Shown: positions 12,401 through 21,394, counted from the stretch's first letter. The stretch: DNA of 64,000 nucleotides from Mytilus californianus (GCF_021869535.1 NW_026262734.1:96911285-96975284); one strand, 5' to 3'. Notes: generated by a model not told the origin, from the sequence alone. Translations and numbers: made by a program.

Positions 12401-15400
12401 ATTCGGATTTCGGTCTTAGGTATCCGTCCTTGTCTCCGGGAATATTATACCCACACAAGTTGTCAACATCCGTTTTTAAACTGTTCAAAGTGTTCTTCAC
12501 AATCTCCCTGGAAAATATTCACGCTATCACTTCGTGCTCAGATAATAGAACATTGTTAACCTCTAACAGCAAATACGGACCAAAATTAATCAAATTTGAA
12601 AGCACGGATGATCACGTGTAATGCCGACTGTGGGGTAATTTCTCCCCCAAATACACATGAATTTTGCTGACCGTCTCAAATTCAACTTAAAAGTCCATTA
12701 TCAAATCAGAGGCGCCCCCCCCCCCCTTTTGTGGGAAAAATTTGGTTGATTATATAGGGAATCACTGATGCATGACTGGAGCGGGCACCCTCTTAGGCAG
12801 TTAGTAGGCCCCCTCTTATTAAAATTTCTGGATCCGCCACTGCAAATCATTAGAATGTAAGACATATTCACTTCAACTGTTGGATATTTTATAGCTGGTC
12901 TAATATTAAAAGATTCGTCCCATTTCATATACACCAAAATTTAATATTTAAAAAAACTTTCATTATTATATTTACATATAATACAAAGGGAAATCAATCA
13001 CAAGCACTTGTTTCTGTCAATGGGGGGTTCACTATCCATACCCATACGAATCTTTTTATTTTTATGTGGGTGGGTGGGTACAAAGAATTGTATATTTAAA
13101 TATACAATTCCTTGGTGGGTAGGAGGAATTTAAGGGGACATTATATCCATCTTCTTATTTTACTATTATGGCTTATTAATTTGTTTTCAATCTGTACATA
13201 ATTATTCTTTCCTTTTTTATTGGACAGAATATTCATGTTCATCCTGTGTCAGCACTCTTGTCAGAGCAATGTTTATTTTATGTTCGGTTATTACCATGAT
13301 TACATGGACATGTACCAGATCCTTCCCATAAAAAAATTAATTAAGATAGCCATCCTCTAAATCATAACTCTGAAATTATAAAAGAAATTTACACATTGAA
13401 ATTAACCAATCACCCACCCATTTGAAAAGCTTGTACACAATCTAATTAGAAATGATAATCCATTAACAATATTACTTTCTCAAACTTCATTAATATTGTC
13501 AAATTCAAGGTGTCAATTTAGTGACAATACAGTCATGACAGTAGTGGTTCCAGGATTTAAATTAAAATGAAACTGGGTTGTGAGTGCCCCCAAAATGTAT
13601 AAAATTTCAGCTTGCATTGTACAATAGACAATTTGTTATGATCTTATGATGTTTATGCAAACTATTAAATATAAAAATGTTATCAAAAGGTTTGGTATAA
13701 CATAAATTTGCTCCTTGTTAAACCTAAAAATTATTTTTCAAGACTTTTGAAATGTTTTCTTTGTCTGAAACGTTTATGTACATGTATTGAGCAAAAATAC
13801 TGGGGGCATAATTATCTATAATACTTAATAAATACATGTACATGTATTTTCTTGGTAATTTATTTTCCAAATTTGTATACATGTGTTGATAATAACAATG
13901 CAAAGTTTAATTTTGCTTTGAATAATTTAGTAAATGAACATTAATAGTAATTGTATGTAAATTTGCTTTATATTTACAGGATGGAGAAAGATGTTCACTA
14001 TGGATCAAAAATTCAAAACAGAGGACCTTTTTATTCAAACAAAAATACTTGTACATGTATGATATTCTGTACATACAACAAGAAAACAGTAATCAAATGG
14101 AATGTCTAGTGATGTTGAAAGCAAAATTATTTTTGTTAACAGTAAACAATAGGACTACAATATATTAAGGGTAAGTAATCCAAAATTGTCTGTTTTAATA
14201 GGGTTACAAAAGTGGGTTATTGACAATGTGCTATGCCAATTTCAATCCCCCAAATATGAAACAAAAACATAATATACATGGTATTTAAACTGTTTTCATA
14301 AGGAAACAGACTGAAAATATTCTGCATTTAACAGTCAGACATGAAAGTTGCCAATGTAATAAATTGGGACTGGAACTTCAAATTTATAGGATATAGGCCA
14401 AGGAATCATTCAGACTTTAAGGTCAAATGGTATACTTTTAAAAGTTTAAAGATTTTATTCTATTATCTATGCTGTATAAATGTCAATATTGTTTCATTTG
14501 GATTTAAAACCTAATTTCAAGAATGAAGGGTACAGTAATTTAAAATTAATTTAAATGATTAAAACAATACAAGGGAAGTAACTCTTCCAAGATGTGCATT
14601 ATATCCTAATGAAGTGTTTTATTGAATTTGTCCATTTTTTTCAAATAAGAGAATGACTTAAGCAGACTGTATTGGGGTCATAGATGGCCATTACTATGAA
14701 ATACAATATATTATAATTATCATTCTTCATTACATTTTCATTGAATTAACAAACTTAATTTAATAACAAAATATTTTCTTTTTTCAGTACACAACACATC
14801 GTGTCAGAAGAATAATTTTACTGGAGGATAAAAAATTTAATACCTGGAATCAGCAATTTACAAAATGTATATGAAATTTATTAAGAGAGATATATTCATG
14901 TACAGAATGGTAACCCCACCAAATAACTCGGGTGGTTCAAGTGATTATTAGCAGACATTTTTGTTGAACTAATGCAGGATTAAATAAATGAAGCTTTAGC
15001 AGACTATGGGCTCCAAAGTGTAGTAAAAAGAGGATTTTTAAATATGACAGACTCATAAACATTAAAATGTGCATAAGTGAAATGTTACAATATTTAGTAA
15101 AAAAATCAGATTATTGACTCAGTTGTTTTCATGAAATTTCTTATCAAAGCAATATCACTGTTATATAATTAACATGATTAATAAGATTCCATATGTTTTA
15201 TTTTACCGGTATACTTTTGACAACCAAATATATCTTCCCTCAGCTCTGACCTCAAGTGTTTCCCTTTTATTTTGTATGAGTGTAATTTACAGAAAGCTCA
15301 CTTTGCTTTTGGTGAATTCAAGTTTTGCCTTTCCAGAATTATTGGACTTTATTCATGGAAAATTATACATTTGCCCATATGTTGTAGAAGAACTCAATTT

Positions 15401-18400
15401 TGCTTTAATACTTTTTCAAGAAATTGTATCACAAGGCTAGATTTGATCAAATAATCTCACTTTTGAATATTTATCACATATCACATACTTAAATAATCTA
15501 GTATGCTTGAATTGATTTCCTTCACTTTTGCCCTGTTGTTGAGATTGAGTGAAATAATTTAATTATTTTATCCCTATCAATTTGGGGTTGCCTGGGGATC
15601 TGTGACCCATTGGGACCGGCATTTAACACTGCATAACTATATCCTATCACAAGTTATGATACAGCCAACCATATAACATAACTCCTGCCACTGAAAGGAG
15701 AAAAGAGGTGCACAACATACAAACAAGTATTTCATATGGGTAGCTTCATTGTATCCTTTGAATATTTCATTGATTTTTTGTCAGTAGTTATTTATTAAAG
15801 GTACTACAGTTCCCTTTCAGTTTGCCTGCTTAAGACTTGATTACAGTTCCAATATAAAAATAAGAAGTTGGGGTATGATTGCCAATGAGACAACACTCCA
15901 CCAGATACCTTATGACGAAAAGGTTAATAAATATATGTATAGGTCTCTGACAGCCTTCATCAATGAGCAGAACCAATAACGCATAGTAAGCTACATGTAT
16001 AAAAGGTCCCTAAATAACATGACACAATAGAGGCTGAAAATGAATACTCTGCATCAGTGAGTATGCAAAAGTGAAAATATACATGTATTTAGAAAGAAAT
16101 GCATGTGTACCAATGGATGCAAATAAAAAGTCAATCCAGAAAAAAAATCCTACCTCACACATTATGGCTTATGCAGTTTATTCACTAAATTGTCAACAAA
16201 CTTTTACATACTTCATTCAACTAATTTACATTAAACCTGGGAACAGTATATCTGTCAATATATGTTCGTGATTAAACAAGACTAAATAAAAGAAAAGAAA
16301 AGGGCGAAAGGACCCAGAGCGAACAGACCAGGATTCCCTTCCCACCACCTACCTAGAATAGCAAATGGTCCTCCCCATATGCATAGATATATTAATACTA
16401 GTCTAATATAGTCATTATACATGTACATGTTATACCAATGCCCTGAGAAACTGCACATTGAATTTTTAAAAAGTAAAGTCATGAAGAGTTTAAACCAACA
16501 CTGCAAACCAGAAATTAAGAATCAATAAAATGACACATGCCTGTGACAAAATTAACCCCCCCCCCCCCTTTTTCAAAAAAGAAACAAAACAAAACACATA
16601 AAGATAACTGTATTAACAAAAGGAAACTTATGAAAAAAACCGATAGCTTTTCTATGGCCTATTCAGATTAGATGTTCATTAAAAACTCATCGGCCGGTAA
16701 CATACTAACAATATTCACGAAATAAATATGGATTGATCAACGAAGTACGATATCAACAAATCAATCCCATGGCCATGATGATGTAGGCCTAAAACTGTTA
16801 GTTTACAAAGCAAGGGCTGTTTTTAGTATAACGTTAATATGAATTCAACATATCGCATGACTTCCTTGGCATTCAGATTATGAGATAAACAAAATTGCTA
16901 CAAAGAAGTAAAGAATCCAACTTTTAATGACATTTACGTTGACATTTCTGGCGCCGGAAATTGACAACGTTGGTCTATATATATATACTGACACAACATC
17001 GGTTGAGGTCGATTCCGGCAATTCTGCTTCTAAAAATCTCTAGCAGTTAGAATTTATTGATGTCTTAAAATATATTTGTTATGTTTCAATAAATTTTAGT
17101 GGATAATTATTTTTTGAGAGAAGAAAAGCTATCGTGTACTTCAGAAACAAGGTTTAGGGAGGACCACGCCCCCATAGTGGGGAACATACAAAATAAAGAT
17201 GACCGTTCTCCATTTCTACTCGATAGAAGTGCCTAATTTTTTCATAACATATACATTATGTACCAAAGATAATTATATGAAAGTATAAAAAAAATCGAGG
17301 CGGAGATTTTTTAGAAACGGCTAATAATTATAGCAGACCAATTGACGTAATAGATAAAAAGACGAAAAATGGCGCCTTCTTCAATTTCGAAAAAAAATCT
17401 CTTATTTTACAATTTATTGACACATATTGTTATTTTTAAAGGGGTTTAATATCTATTGATTCACTTTTCCATGAGAATTGAATGAATATTTAGTTTAAAA
17501 ACAGAAACTCTTCCAATTTCTAAATCTACCGACCATGCAAGGAAAACCCTATAAAAAATTGCGACCCCTACATTAAATGGGAACAAATTTTTGCCCTGGC
17601 TTGAACACTCACGTTCTTTACGAATTTCGATGCCAAAAACTAGCGAGAATATGATGTAGAAATTTTTTTAAAATCGAAGGATAGGTATTTTTTTGTTCCC
17701 ATTTTTAATATAGGCATTTTATCCTACAGTGCAGAAAATCAATATCCGAAATTCTATGTTCAGATATAAAAAAACGAGATTTCCGTTTATTTTAATGTTC
17801 AAAAAAGAAAATAATATGTAAATTCATATATTTTTCTCATATAGATTTGCTTACAATCAACAATATTTATCGTCGGTACTTTGCCGCAAACGAACGAAAA
17901 AAAATTACAAAAGCGCGCCATTTTTCAGTTGACGTCGGCCGACGCAAAATAGTCCAATTTTCGGCGTAGGACTACTGAGCGCCGCCGAATCACATTTTGG
18001 CCAAAAAGGCACATCCGGTTGTCCTACTGTTAAAGATGAAGAAAAAAAATATTGAATCATATTATTTCAGAAATGTAAGTAAAGATTTACATTTGTGTTT
18101 TAGGTCAATGGACATATACACATACTATCCGCAGGCCGGAGATTAACGAACAAAGTGTAGAACTCAGGATGGCTATTAATAGTAGAGATTACGAGGTTTG
18201 ATATTTATATACACTACACATATATCTTGAACAGTTATTTTTTTTTTTATTTATATTATACCGGTACTCTGAATTTTTTAAGGCCTTGAAGAACAAACCT
18301 TGAAATGATTAATTGTGTATTAAGGTTAACATCAATGCAACAGTTATCCAGCAACAAGTATAATAAAGATTGTCTTCATTGCTTGTTTATAGATGTGTAG

Positions 18401-20974
18401 TGATCTTTATATTAAATGATAATTGTTGGTTTAATTTGTCGTTGGGTTGCTATGCGATTATGACATATACCTGACCTTTCCTTTTATTTATACTTCTAAG
18501 CGACATAATCCTTGTAAATTGACTCATCAAACATTTATTTTGTCATCAGAACTATTTTTCCAATGAAGGCCCAGCATTGCAATCAGACGACATTTTTCCA
18601 ATGAAGGCCCAACATTGCAATCAGATGACATTTTTCCAATGAAGGCCCAACATTGCTATCAGACGACATTTTTCCAATGAAGGCCCAACATTGCAATCAG
18701 ACGATATTTTTCCAATGAAGGCGCAACATTGCAATCAGACGACATTTTTCCAATGAAGGCCCAACATTGCAATCAGACGACATTTTTTCAATGAAGGCCC
18801 AACATTGCAATCAGACGACATTTTTCCAATGAAGGCCCACCATTGCAATCGGACAACATTTATGTATTGTGTATCAACTTCTTACTCTTGAGCCAAATAT
18901 GATTAAAAATTGTTTTTCTAGATTTTGCTAGCTCAAAGAGATTATAGACATTACTCCATATACAAGAAAAGGACTTGTTTTCTGTGGAACAACCATTACT
19001 TCCATCTAGATGAGTATGAAGATCCTTGTCCTCCAGGGTAAGTCGTACTTGAAATGTTTATGACCGCAAGGCTTGGTGTTTCCTGGTTATAATAATGTTT
19101 TCTGAAATAACCATTATAATTTGTTTTTGAGAAAAGATTGCATGAAATGCAATCAAAACCCTATGGTACTGACTTGATATCTATATCTTCCAAGGTTTAT
19201 CACTACCTTTGATAGTTCAAACAAAACAATGAAGTGATCATTATTTAGATCCTATCCAGTCTATGTCATGCAATTTATTGATGATATGTTATACTTTGAT
19301 ATTTAAGATATGATGCATATTTGAATTACCATACTTGTCATTTTTTATGCCCCCGCTGTAGCGGAGTGGACATTAAGTTTTACTCTTATCTGTCTGTACG
19401 TCCGTTTGTCCGTATGTACGTCCGTCTGCACGTCTGTACGTCCCAAAATTGGTTTCCGTTCTCTAACTTGAGTTTGCCTCAATCAAATTTTATGAAACTT
19501 ACACACAATGCTTATTACCACAAAACTCAGATCTAGTTCGAATTTGGGTAGCGTCACTTTTACCATTCTTTAGTTATGTCCCTTTATAACTATATGATAT
19601 GCAAACGTGGGCATCATCTGTTTCCACATGTGGACACTATCCACATTTATTTTATTAAAAATTACACAAGTAATGTAAAGTGTATGATGATTCTGATATA
19701 AAAATTGGTTCAACTACAAATGTACAACCATGAACAAAGGAAGATAACTCCATCTCAAATTTTTTATTAGCCTAGCAATTTTATTTAAACAATTCACAAA
19801 CTTGCAAAATGGAAGCAATCTTCACAAGTACCTTGATAAAATGCACTTTTTTACTCCAGATTTTTTTTCTGGGCAGGGTGAATACAATACAGTATTACAA
19901 GCTAGCATTGGCAGATTATGCATGATGTAGTTTTCTGACCCTCTCCTGCCAAAGGCCTTTGGTTCTTTGTGGGAACATCTCCTTCCTCTACCAATAACTG
20001 CTGACACCATGAAATTGCCAATAATGCTGAAAGTGGCATTAAATACTAAAAATCAATCAATCAGACACTTTCTACTATTTTCATTGAGATTCAAACCCTA
20101 AAAATATTAAGATTTATGATAAATCTAACAGTATTATACATAATTTAAGGAAGTTTTTTCTTCGAAGATATGTAAAAGAACTGAATATTTTAATATTTAT
20201 ACGCTTAAATTGTTTAAAAGTTTCTTGTTTAACCTCTTGCTAACTAATGTAAAACAGGTTTTTTTTAATTTGATTAAAGAAGATTAACGGCTAGACTTAT
20301 TTTAGTTTCTAGAATCAATTTTAACTTTCTGTGACAAAGGAAAACTAGTATCAAAATATTCCAAGAAGGACCATGATCATGAGTGCCACTATATGATGGA
20401 AATTTTCCTTAAATAATTTCTGTAATAAAAATGTGGCTTTTTTTTTACAATATACCAGTGCATAGGGTTCAGCTGTACTATTGAAGCAAGTAAATTCATA
20501 ACAAGTACTGTGTATTCATTATGAATCATGGGGATACCATTTTTCATGGATTTCATGGATAAAGGAAAATAAAGAATTTGAATGTTCAACCAAGTACAAA
20601 TTTTTCTAAGGCTTGTATGTAGACTTTGGTAAAAATCAAATTTCCAACAAAATACAATTTTTCTTCAATCCACAAAAAATTGGAAAAAAAATACAAATTC
20701 TATAAGATTCTTTGTGAATGCAATTGAAATCAATGTGCAAAAGTGAAAATGATAAAAATGAATAAAGTTGTCTATATTTTTCTACAGGTGTAAAGGATTG
20801 ATACTTCTAGAAACATACACCACCCTCGAGGGAGATGACTTAAAAGTTCCAGATTTTCTACAGATTGAACAAGAAGTGACTGGAAATTCCAAATATTCCA
20901 TGTTTAATTTATCAATAAAAGAAGAAATGGATCGATCCAAAAGTGATGCCTCAATAGAAAGTAGAGATGTGTAA
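432..20974 (+). CDS. Ttd14-like: TTD14-like protein gene (TRPL translocation defect 14 family), 5' end missing, 11 exons
   Basis: Eleven exons (432-499, 2631-2668, 3526-3563, 4389-4517, 8229-8428, 8970-9047, 10730-10825, 11504-11600, 18104-18195, 18922-19037, 20788-20974) join in consistent phase to 379 residues. Seen: a Walker A end (GPCGGKTT) at residues 1-8, with the preceding Gly encoded upstream; a hydrophobic strand ending in a DRG motif (LVICDRG, 79-85), the Walker B-like site; then a C-terminal half rich in H, R, K, E and Y, including [10 protein letters not shown], that fits the CYTH-like part. Known for the family: Drosophila TTD14 binds GTP and phosphatidylinositol 3-phosphate and is needed for light-driven trafficking of the TRPL channel; the P-loop part resembles NadR-type kinases. 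A trafficking role in this animal is inference. The first exon is spliced in phase 1, so the start codon lies before the window. All splice sites are GT...AG. The introns are loaded with mobile elements but no exon is broken, so the gene looks functional. Confidence 0.88.
500..2448 (+). other. Intron sequence, nothing recognised
   Basis: AT-rich intron between the first two visible exons, with long T and A runs. No repeat family, exon or RNA is recognised up to the palindromic element at 2449. Short open frames here have no family resemblance. Confidence 0.6.
2449..2595. mobile_element. Palindromic (foldback) MITE with 10-bp target site duplication
   Basis: The core at about 2459-2584 is an almost perfect inverted repeat centred at 2521/2522. 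Each arm is about 62 nt with one A/G mismatch (near 2484) and a 2-nt centre (tg). The ends read aatctaatt...aattagatt. The same 10 bases, gaaaatagac, flank it at 2449-2458 and 2586-2595, which marks insertion as one unit. A 9-10 bp duplication fits Mutator-type elements, though no transposase is present, so the superfamily is inference. Confidence 0.85.
2631..2668 (+). CDS. Ttd14-like: TTD14-like exon b
   Basis: 38 nt encoding [12 protein letters not shown] plus two bases of a Ser codon. Acceptor ttgtctacag, donor gtacta. It begins only 35 bp after a palindromic element that ends at about 2595, which lies inside the expected polypyrimidine and branch-point approach. Confidence 0.85.
2930..3380. 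repeat. Dispersed repeat with two internal degenerate units
   Basis: Two related segments (about 3091-3150 and 3270-3345) share gttgg..att.aaact, then 'ccac.tctagaatg' and 'tgt' followed by 'gggta', and the block ends with tcaaggtcagaaattaag. I recall this wording from bivalve repeats; an open frame inside it is not a gene. Confidence 0.45.
3526..3563 (+). CDS. Ttd14-like: TTD14-like exon c
   Basis: 38 nt encoding the end of a split Ser, then [12 protein letters not shown] and one base of an Ala codon. Acceptor ttgtttcag, donor gtaagt. Confidence 0.85.
3900..4050 (+). repeat. Degenerate 3' tail of family B
   Basis: Contains actcattgttgaaggctgt, then a 'ctctggtggatggttgtctc' type block and aatcacaccacatct. 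The order and orientation match the tail of the copies at 27889-28076 and 31190-31515. Confidence 0.6.
4079..4318 (+). repeat. Dispersed 'tatgcccc' repeat, copy 1
   Basis: Matches 19341-19650 over most of its length in the same orientation. Shared blocks include tcccaaaattggtttccg, agtttgcctcaa and cacttttacc.ttct, ending in gggcatcatctg. Its ends, tatgcccc and ggggca, are complementary, so it is probably a non-autonomous TIR element. Confidence 0.7.
4389..4517 (+). CDS. Ttd14-like: TTD14-like exon d (DRG / Walker B-like strand)
   Basis: 129 nt. It encodes the helix [20 protein letters not shown] and then the strand [13 protein letters not shown]. The Asp of DRG is the likely magnesium-coordinating residue, by analogy with P-loop kinases. 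Acceptor attcttag, donor gtaagt. Confidence 0.88.
4605..4715. repeat. Hairpin-forming short element
   Basis: The arms ggatttcacaaaaactt (4621-) and aagtttttttgtgaaacc (to about 4707) are inverted with few mismatches. An inner pair, gatcgcaag and ttacgatc, lies within. It is a likely MITE in the intron; no target duplication was identified. Confidence 0.55.
4880..5021 (+). repeat. Fragment of dispersed repeat family A
   Basis: Contains a 'gacttgctaacccttc' block, then 'agcacctgagctcac' and a 'gtggtgtttgtgctgctcaat' type block. This is the same order as the family A pieces at 49660-49970 and 57000-57285. It stops where the 2.5-kb element begins, so that element probably inserted into it. Confidence 0.65.
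5448..5630. repeat. Two tandem hairpins inside the 2.5-kb element
   Basis: Hairpin 1 (5448-5525) pairs gcagtgtaagggagataa with ttatctcccttacac. Hairpin 2 (5554-5630) pairs acagtgtaagggaggtaa with ttacttcccttgcactg. The two share arm sequence but have different loops, so they are diverged duplicates with co-varying arms. Confidence 0.7.
6075..7275. repeat. Higher-order satellite (126/137-bp monomers, 526-bp super-unit)
   Basis: The block 'gaatctaa..atgta.ttagattttt' recurs at about 6075, 6211, 6337, 6473, 6610, 6737, 6862, 6999, 7136 and 7261. Spacings alternate near 126 and 137 bp. Monomers about 526 bp apart resemble each other more than neighbours do (6337 with 6862, 6473 with 6999, 6610 with 7136), so groups of four monomers were duplicated together. 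Small minus-strand frames with [16 protein letters not shown] repeats are translations of this satellite, not genes. Confidence 0.8.
7925..8206. mobile_element. MITE with TTAA ends (piggyBac-like)
   Basis: Terminal inverted repeats ttaaggtggtac (7925-) and gtaccaccttaa (to 8206). The element is about 280 bp and bounded on both sides by TTAA, the target-site signature of piggyBac-type transposition. There is no coding capacity. It ends 22 bp before an exon of the TTD14-like gene. Confidence 0.75.
8229..8428 (+). CDS. Ttd14-like: TTD14-like exon e
   Basis: 200 nt, the longest coding exon. It encodes [20 protein letters not shown], then a segment with [15 protein letters not shown] and a stretch rich in H, E and Q ([20 protein letters not shown]). 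It ends in phase 0 at the donor gtacgt. A TTAA-flanked MITE ends only 22 bp upstream of it. Confidence 0.88.
8470..8610. repeat. A-rich degenerate dispersed repeat
   Basis: Contains gtctacagtagagagaataa and aatagagaataatagaa. A looser relative seems to lie at 54475-54640 (agaatagagaataaagg). The family is not identified. Confidence 0.3.
8970..9047 (+). CDS. Ttd14-like: TTD14-like exon f
   Basis: 78 nt, phase 0 to phase 0, encoding [20 protein letters not shown] followed by VMRMIS. Acceptor gtattttag, donor gtaagt. The [12 protein letters not shown] stretch closes the kinase-like half. Confidence 0.87.
9225..9355. mobile_element. TA-flanked MITE with internal duplication
   Basis: The ends ctgtggattcatc and gatgaatccacag are inverted and bounded by TA at 9225-9226 and 9354-9355, as in Tc1/mariner-type insertions. 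The middle contains a near-exact direct repeat of about 43 bp (tccac.ataatacgactttt, then ccttcatccacgaaaatc). Confidence 0.75.
9401..9613. mobile_element. MITE, 'actgtaaattcagaaatt' family, copy 1
   Basis: The left end actgtaaattcagaaatt and right end aataatttctgaattgac are inverted. The interior has attattgc blocks and actcacccagtcgcatta. Copies of the same family lie at 38218-38428 and 62825-62985, and a more distant relative at 25290-25505. Confidence 0.75.
9680..9900. repeat. Degenerate family A relative
   Basis: An A-rich block with 'agaaaaac.aaagacaaaaac', then 'gagcaatgtgaac' and 'gcagggtcagctgtcctgcc'. The order resembles family A in inverted orientation, but it is heavily decayed. 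Confidence 0.4.
10005..10250. mobile_element. MITE with 'tttgatgttgcctacctac' inverted ends
   Basis: tttgatgttgcctaccta (about 10031-) is inverted at taggtaggcaacatcaaa (about 10201-10219). Outer aggcca and tggcct extend the symmetry. GGTAGG runs lie inside both arms. No target duplication is resolved. Confidence 0.6.
10310..10550. repeat. Degenerate family A copy, inverted
   Basis: Has 'agagacagaagatacccaac', 'gagagacagacaaaatcatag', then 'aacacaaaaccctctccaaaactgtgg' and 'tctcaggatgtctgg' and 'aagggtcaacagacc'. This is the same order as 27780-28210. Confidence 0.6.
10730..10825 (+). CDS. Ttd14-like: TTD14-like exon g
   Basis: 96 nt, phase 0 to phase 0. It encodes [20 protein letters not shown] and then [12 protein letters not shown], where the CYTH-like half appears to begin. 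Acceptor ctaatttag, donor gtaagt. Confidence 0.87.
11155..11410 (-). repeat. Family B tail, inverted
   Basis: Reads ggtggtatgatggccattga, then 'acagccttcaacaatgagcaaa' and 'agtaagctgtaaaagggcc'. This is the reverse complement of the tail seen at 27889-28076 and 31190-31515. It belongs with the 3' tails of the Penelope-type copies at 51905 and 57290. Confidence 0.7.
11504..11600 (+). CDS. Ttd14-like: TTD14-like exon h
   Basis: 97 nt encoding [20 protein letters not shown] and [12 protein letters not shown] plus one base. It is strongly basic (RIRKRG), which would suit binding of an anionic lipid or phosphate. That reading is inference. Confidence 0.87.
11655..11870 (+). repeat. tRNA-derived SINE, copy 1
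   Basis: A degenerate polymerase III box A (ggtctaagtagtt, about 11669-) and box B (gttcaaacccc, about 11723-) are followed by a central block aggtcggtggttctctc and then 'cttccactaataaaaactg'. The same central block is found at 19930-20000. The order (tRNA-like head, conserved core, tail) is that of molluscan SINEs. The tRNA-like head has decayed and is not a functional tRNA gene. Confidence 0.7.
11936..12030. repeat. 25-bp tandem repeat, interrupted by the 6-kb element
   Basis: Units start at 11936, 11961, 11986 and 12012 (gtagtctgcatatatctt, then gagatgt or aaagatgt). The fourth unit is cut after 'atatctta' at 12030 by the mobile element. Its continuation, aagatg, resumes at 18033. Confidence 0.85.
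12705..12845. repeat. Short dispersed repeat with poly-C tract
   Basis: Starts with a C run (about 12715-12726) and ends in tctggatccgccactg, wording I associate with a common short bivalve repeat. The minus-strand frame over it is not a gene. Confidence 0.4.
13086..13111. repeat. Perfect 26-bp palindrome
   Basis: gaattgtatattt followed directly by aaatatacaattc. It is flanked by GGTGGG-type runs on both sides (gggtgggtgggta before, ggtgggtagg after). It could form a hairpin but has no evident function. Confidence 0.6.
13140..15855. other. Interior of the 6-kb element, nothing recognised
   Basis: AT-rich sequence. I see no transposase, no exon with a credible family match and no tandem structure. 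Open frames up to 92 codons occur on both strands and look random. Confidence 0.5.
15860..16040 (-). repeat. Family B tail, inverted, nested in the 6-kb element
   Basis: Reads aagttggggtatgattgcc, then 'aatgagacaacactccaccagatacc' and 'acagccttcatcaatgagcag' and 'agtaagctacatgtataaaagg', the reverse complement of the family B tail. Confidence 0.7.
16555..17560. other. Right part of the 6-kb element: poly-C tract and unassigned sequence
   Basis: A C run sits at about 16555-16568. The part from about 16900 on is less A/T-monotonous, with ggcgcc, ggccgac and other GC-containing words, as in a former promoter or exon region. I cannot assign it. Confidence 0.35.
17565..17735. repeat. Inner inverted repeat in the right part of the 6-kb element
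   Basis: cctacattaaatgggaacaa (about 17567-) is inverted at ttgttcccatttttaatata (about 17692-) followed by 'ggcattttatcctac'. It may be a small nested MITE. Confidence 0.5.
18104..18195 (+). CDS. Ttd14-like: TTD14-like exon i
   Basis: 92 nt encoding [20 protein letters not shown] and [11 protein letters not shown]. It sits 74 bp after the right end of the 6-kb mobile element. The donor is gtttga, weaker than the others, so occasional skipping or read-through is possible. Confidence 0.85.
18554..18857. repeat. 38-bp minisatellite, 8 copies
   Basis: Eight head-to-tail units begin at 18554, 18592, 18630, 18668, 18706, 18744, 18782 and 18820. The unit is atttttccaatgaaggccca followed by acattgcaatcagacgac. 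Units differ by only a few bases, so the array is young or homogenised. It lies 64 bp before a TTD14-like exon. Confidence 0.95.
18922..19037 (+). CDS. Ttd14-like: TTD14-like exon j
   Basis: 116 nt encoding [20 protein letters not shown] and [18 protein letters not shown] plus two bases of a Gly codon. Acceptor tttttctag, donor gtaagt. Confidence 0.87.
19341..19655 (+). repeat. Dispersed 'tatgcccc' repeat, copy 2
   Basis: Same family and orientation as 4079-4318, with a longer left part containing repeated 'cgtccgt/tgtacg' words (about 19388-19445). The open frame inside is not a gene. Confidence 0.7.
19870..20068 (+). repeat. SINE, 5'-truncated copy 2
   Basis: The core ggcctttggttctttgtggg and 'cttcctctaccaataactg' match the core at 11790-11850. 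The tail ends in 'gtggcattaaatac' and an aatcaatcaatca run, the usual simple tail of molluscan SINEs. No tRNA-like head is visible. Confidence 0.7.
20788..20974 (+). CDS. Ttd14-like: TTD14-like last exon with stop codon
   Basis: 187 nt. It opens with the last base of the split Gly codon and encodes [32 protein letters not shown], then a serine- and acid-rich tail ending in SIESRDV. The stop TAA is at 20972-20974. The acceptor is tttctacag. The last 25 residues or so look disordered and are probably lineage-specific. Confidence 0.88.
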
Positions 20975-21394
20975 AAACCTGAGATTTTCTCTGTATTTTT
21001 AATCATCAATCTTTTCAATGTTCAGGTGCTCTTATCATCATATTTTAAATTGGTTTGTTCTTTTATGCAAAATAGACATAAAAGATGATTTAGCTGTAGA
21101 ATAAGACCAAATCTCATATTTTTGTTCAGCTTTACATTCATTCATTCCAAACCAGTTCTTATAAAAAAAATCCAGGCCTATTGTTTTCATTCAAATAATA
21201 TCGTTTTTCCTTCCAATGCTTGTGTTTCACATACATTTGTAAATTTCCTAAACTTTTGGGTTTTGATACTGTCCTAATTGAGGGCTATTCCATTGAAATT
21301 TTCACAATATCAACAACATCTCATGACATTTGCTTCAATCAGCAGTTAAATACAAATTACATAAAGATGTAGGACAATTTTTAATAAGAAAATT

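Larger units (their letters stand above)
12031..18029. mobile_element. 6.0-kb TIR element with TTA target duplication (PIF/Harbinger-like by TSD)
   Basis: The left end cagtaggacaaccgga (12031-12046) is exactly inverted at tccggttgtcctactg (to 18029), a 16-bp TIR. TTA precedes the left end (12028-12030) and follows the right end (18030-18032). The neighbouring tandem repeat unit shows the uninterrupted target atatcttaaagatg, so the insertion point is certain. Three-base TWA duplications are typical of PIF/Harbinger. No frame inside resembles a transposase, so this copy is non-autonomous or decayed. The interior holds other repeats (for example 15860-16030) and accounts for most of a 6.5-kb intron. 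Confidence 0.8.

Noticed and set aside
12276..12621. Overlapping frames on both strands near the left end of the 6-kb element as a transposase or captured exon
   Set aside because: Neither strand resembles a known transposase. A possible acceptor (ttttccag) on the minus strand is not enough to call an exon.
18554..18857. CRISPR-like array
   Set aside because: Units are head-to-tail without variable spacers; it is a minisatellite in a eukaryotic intron.
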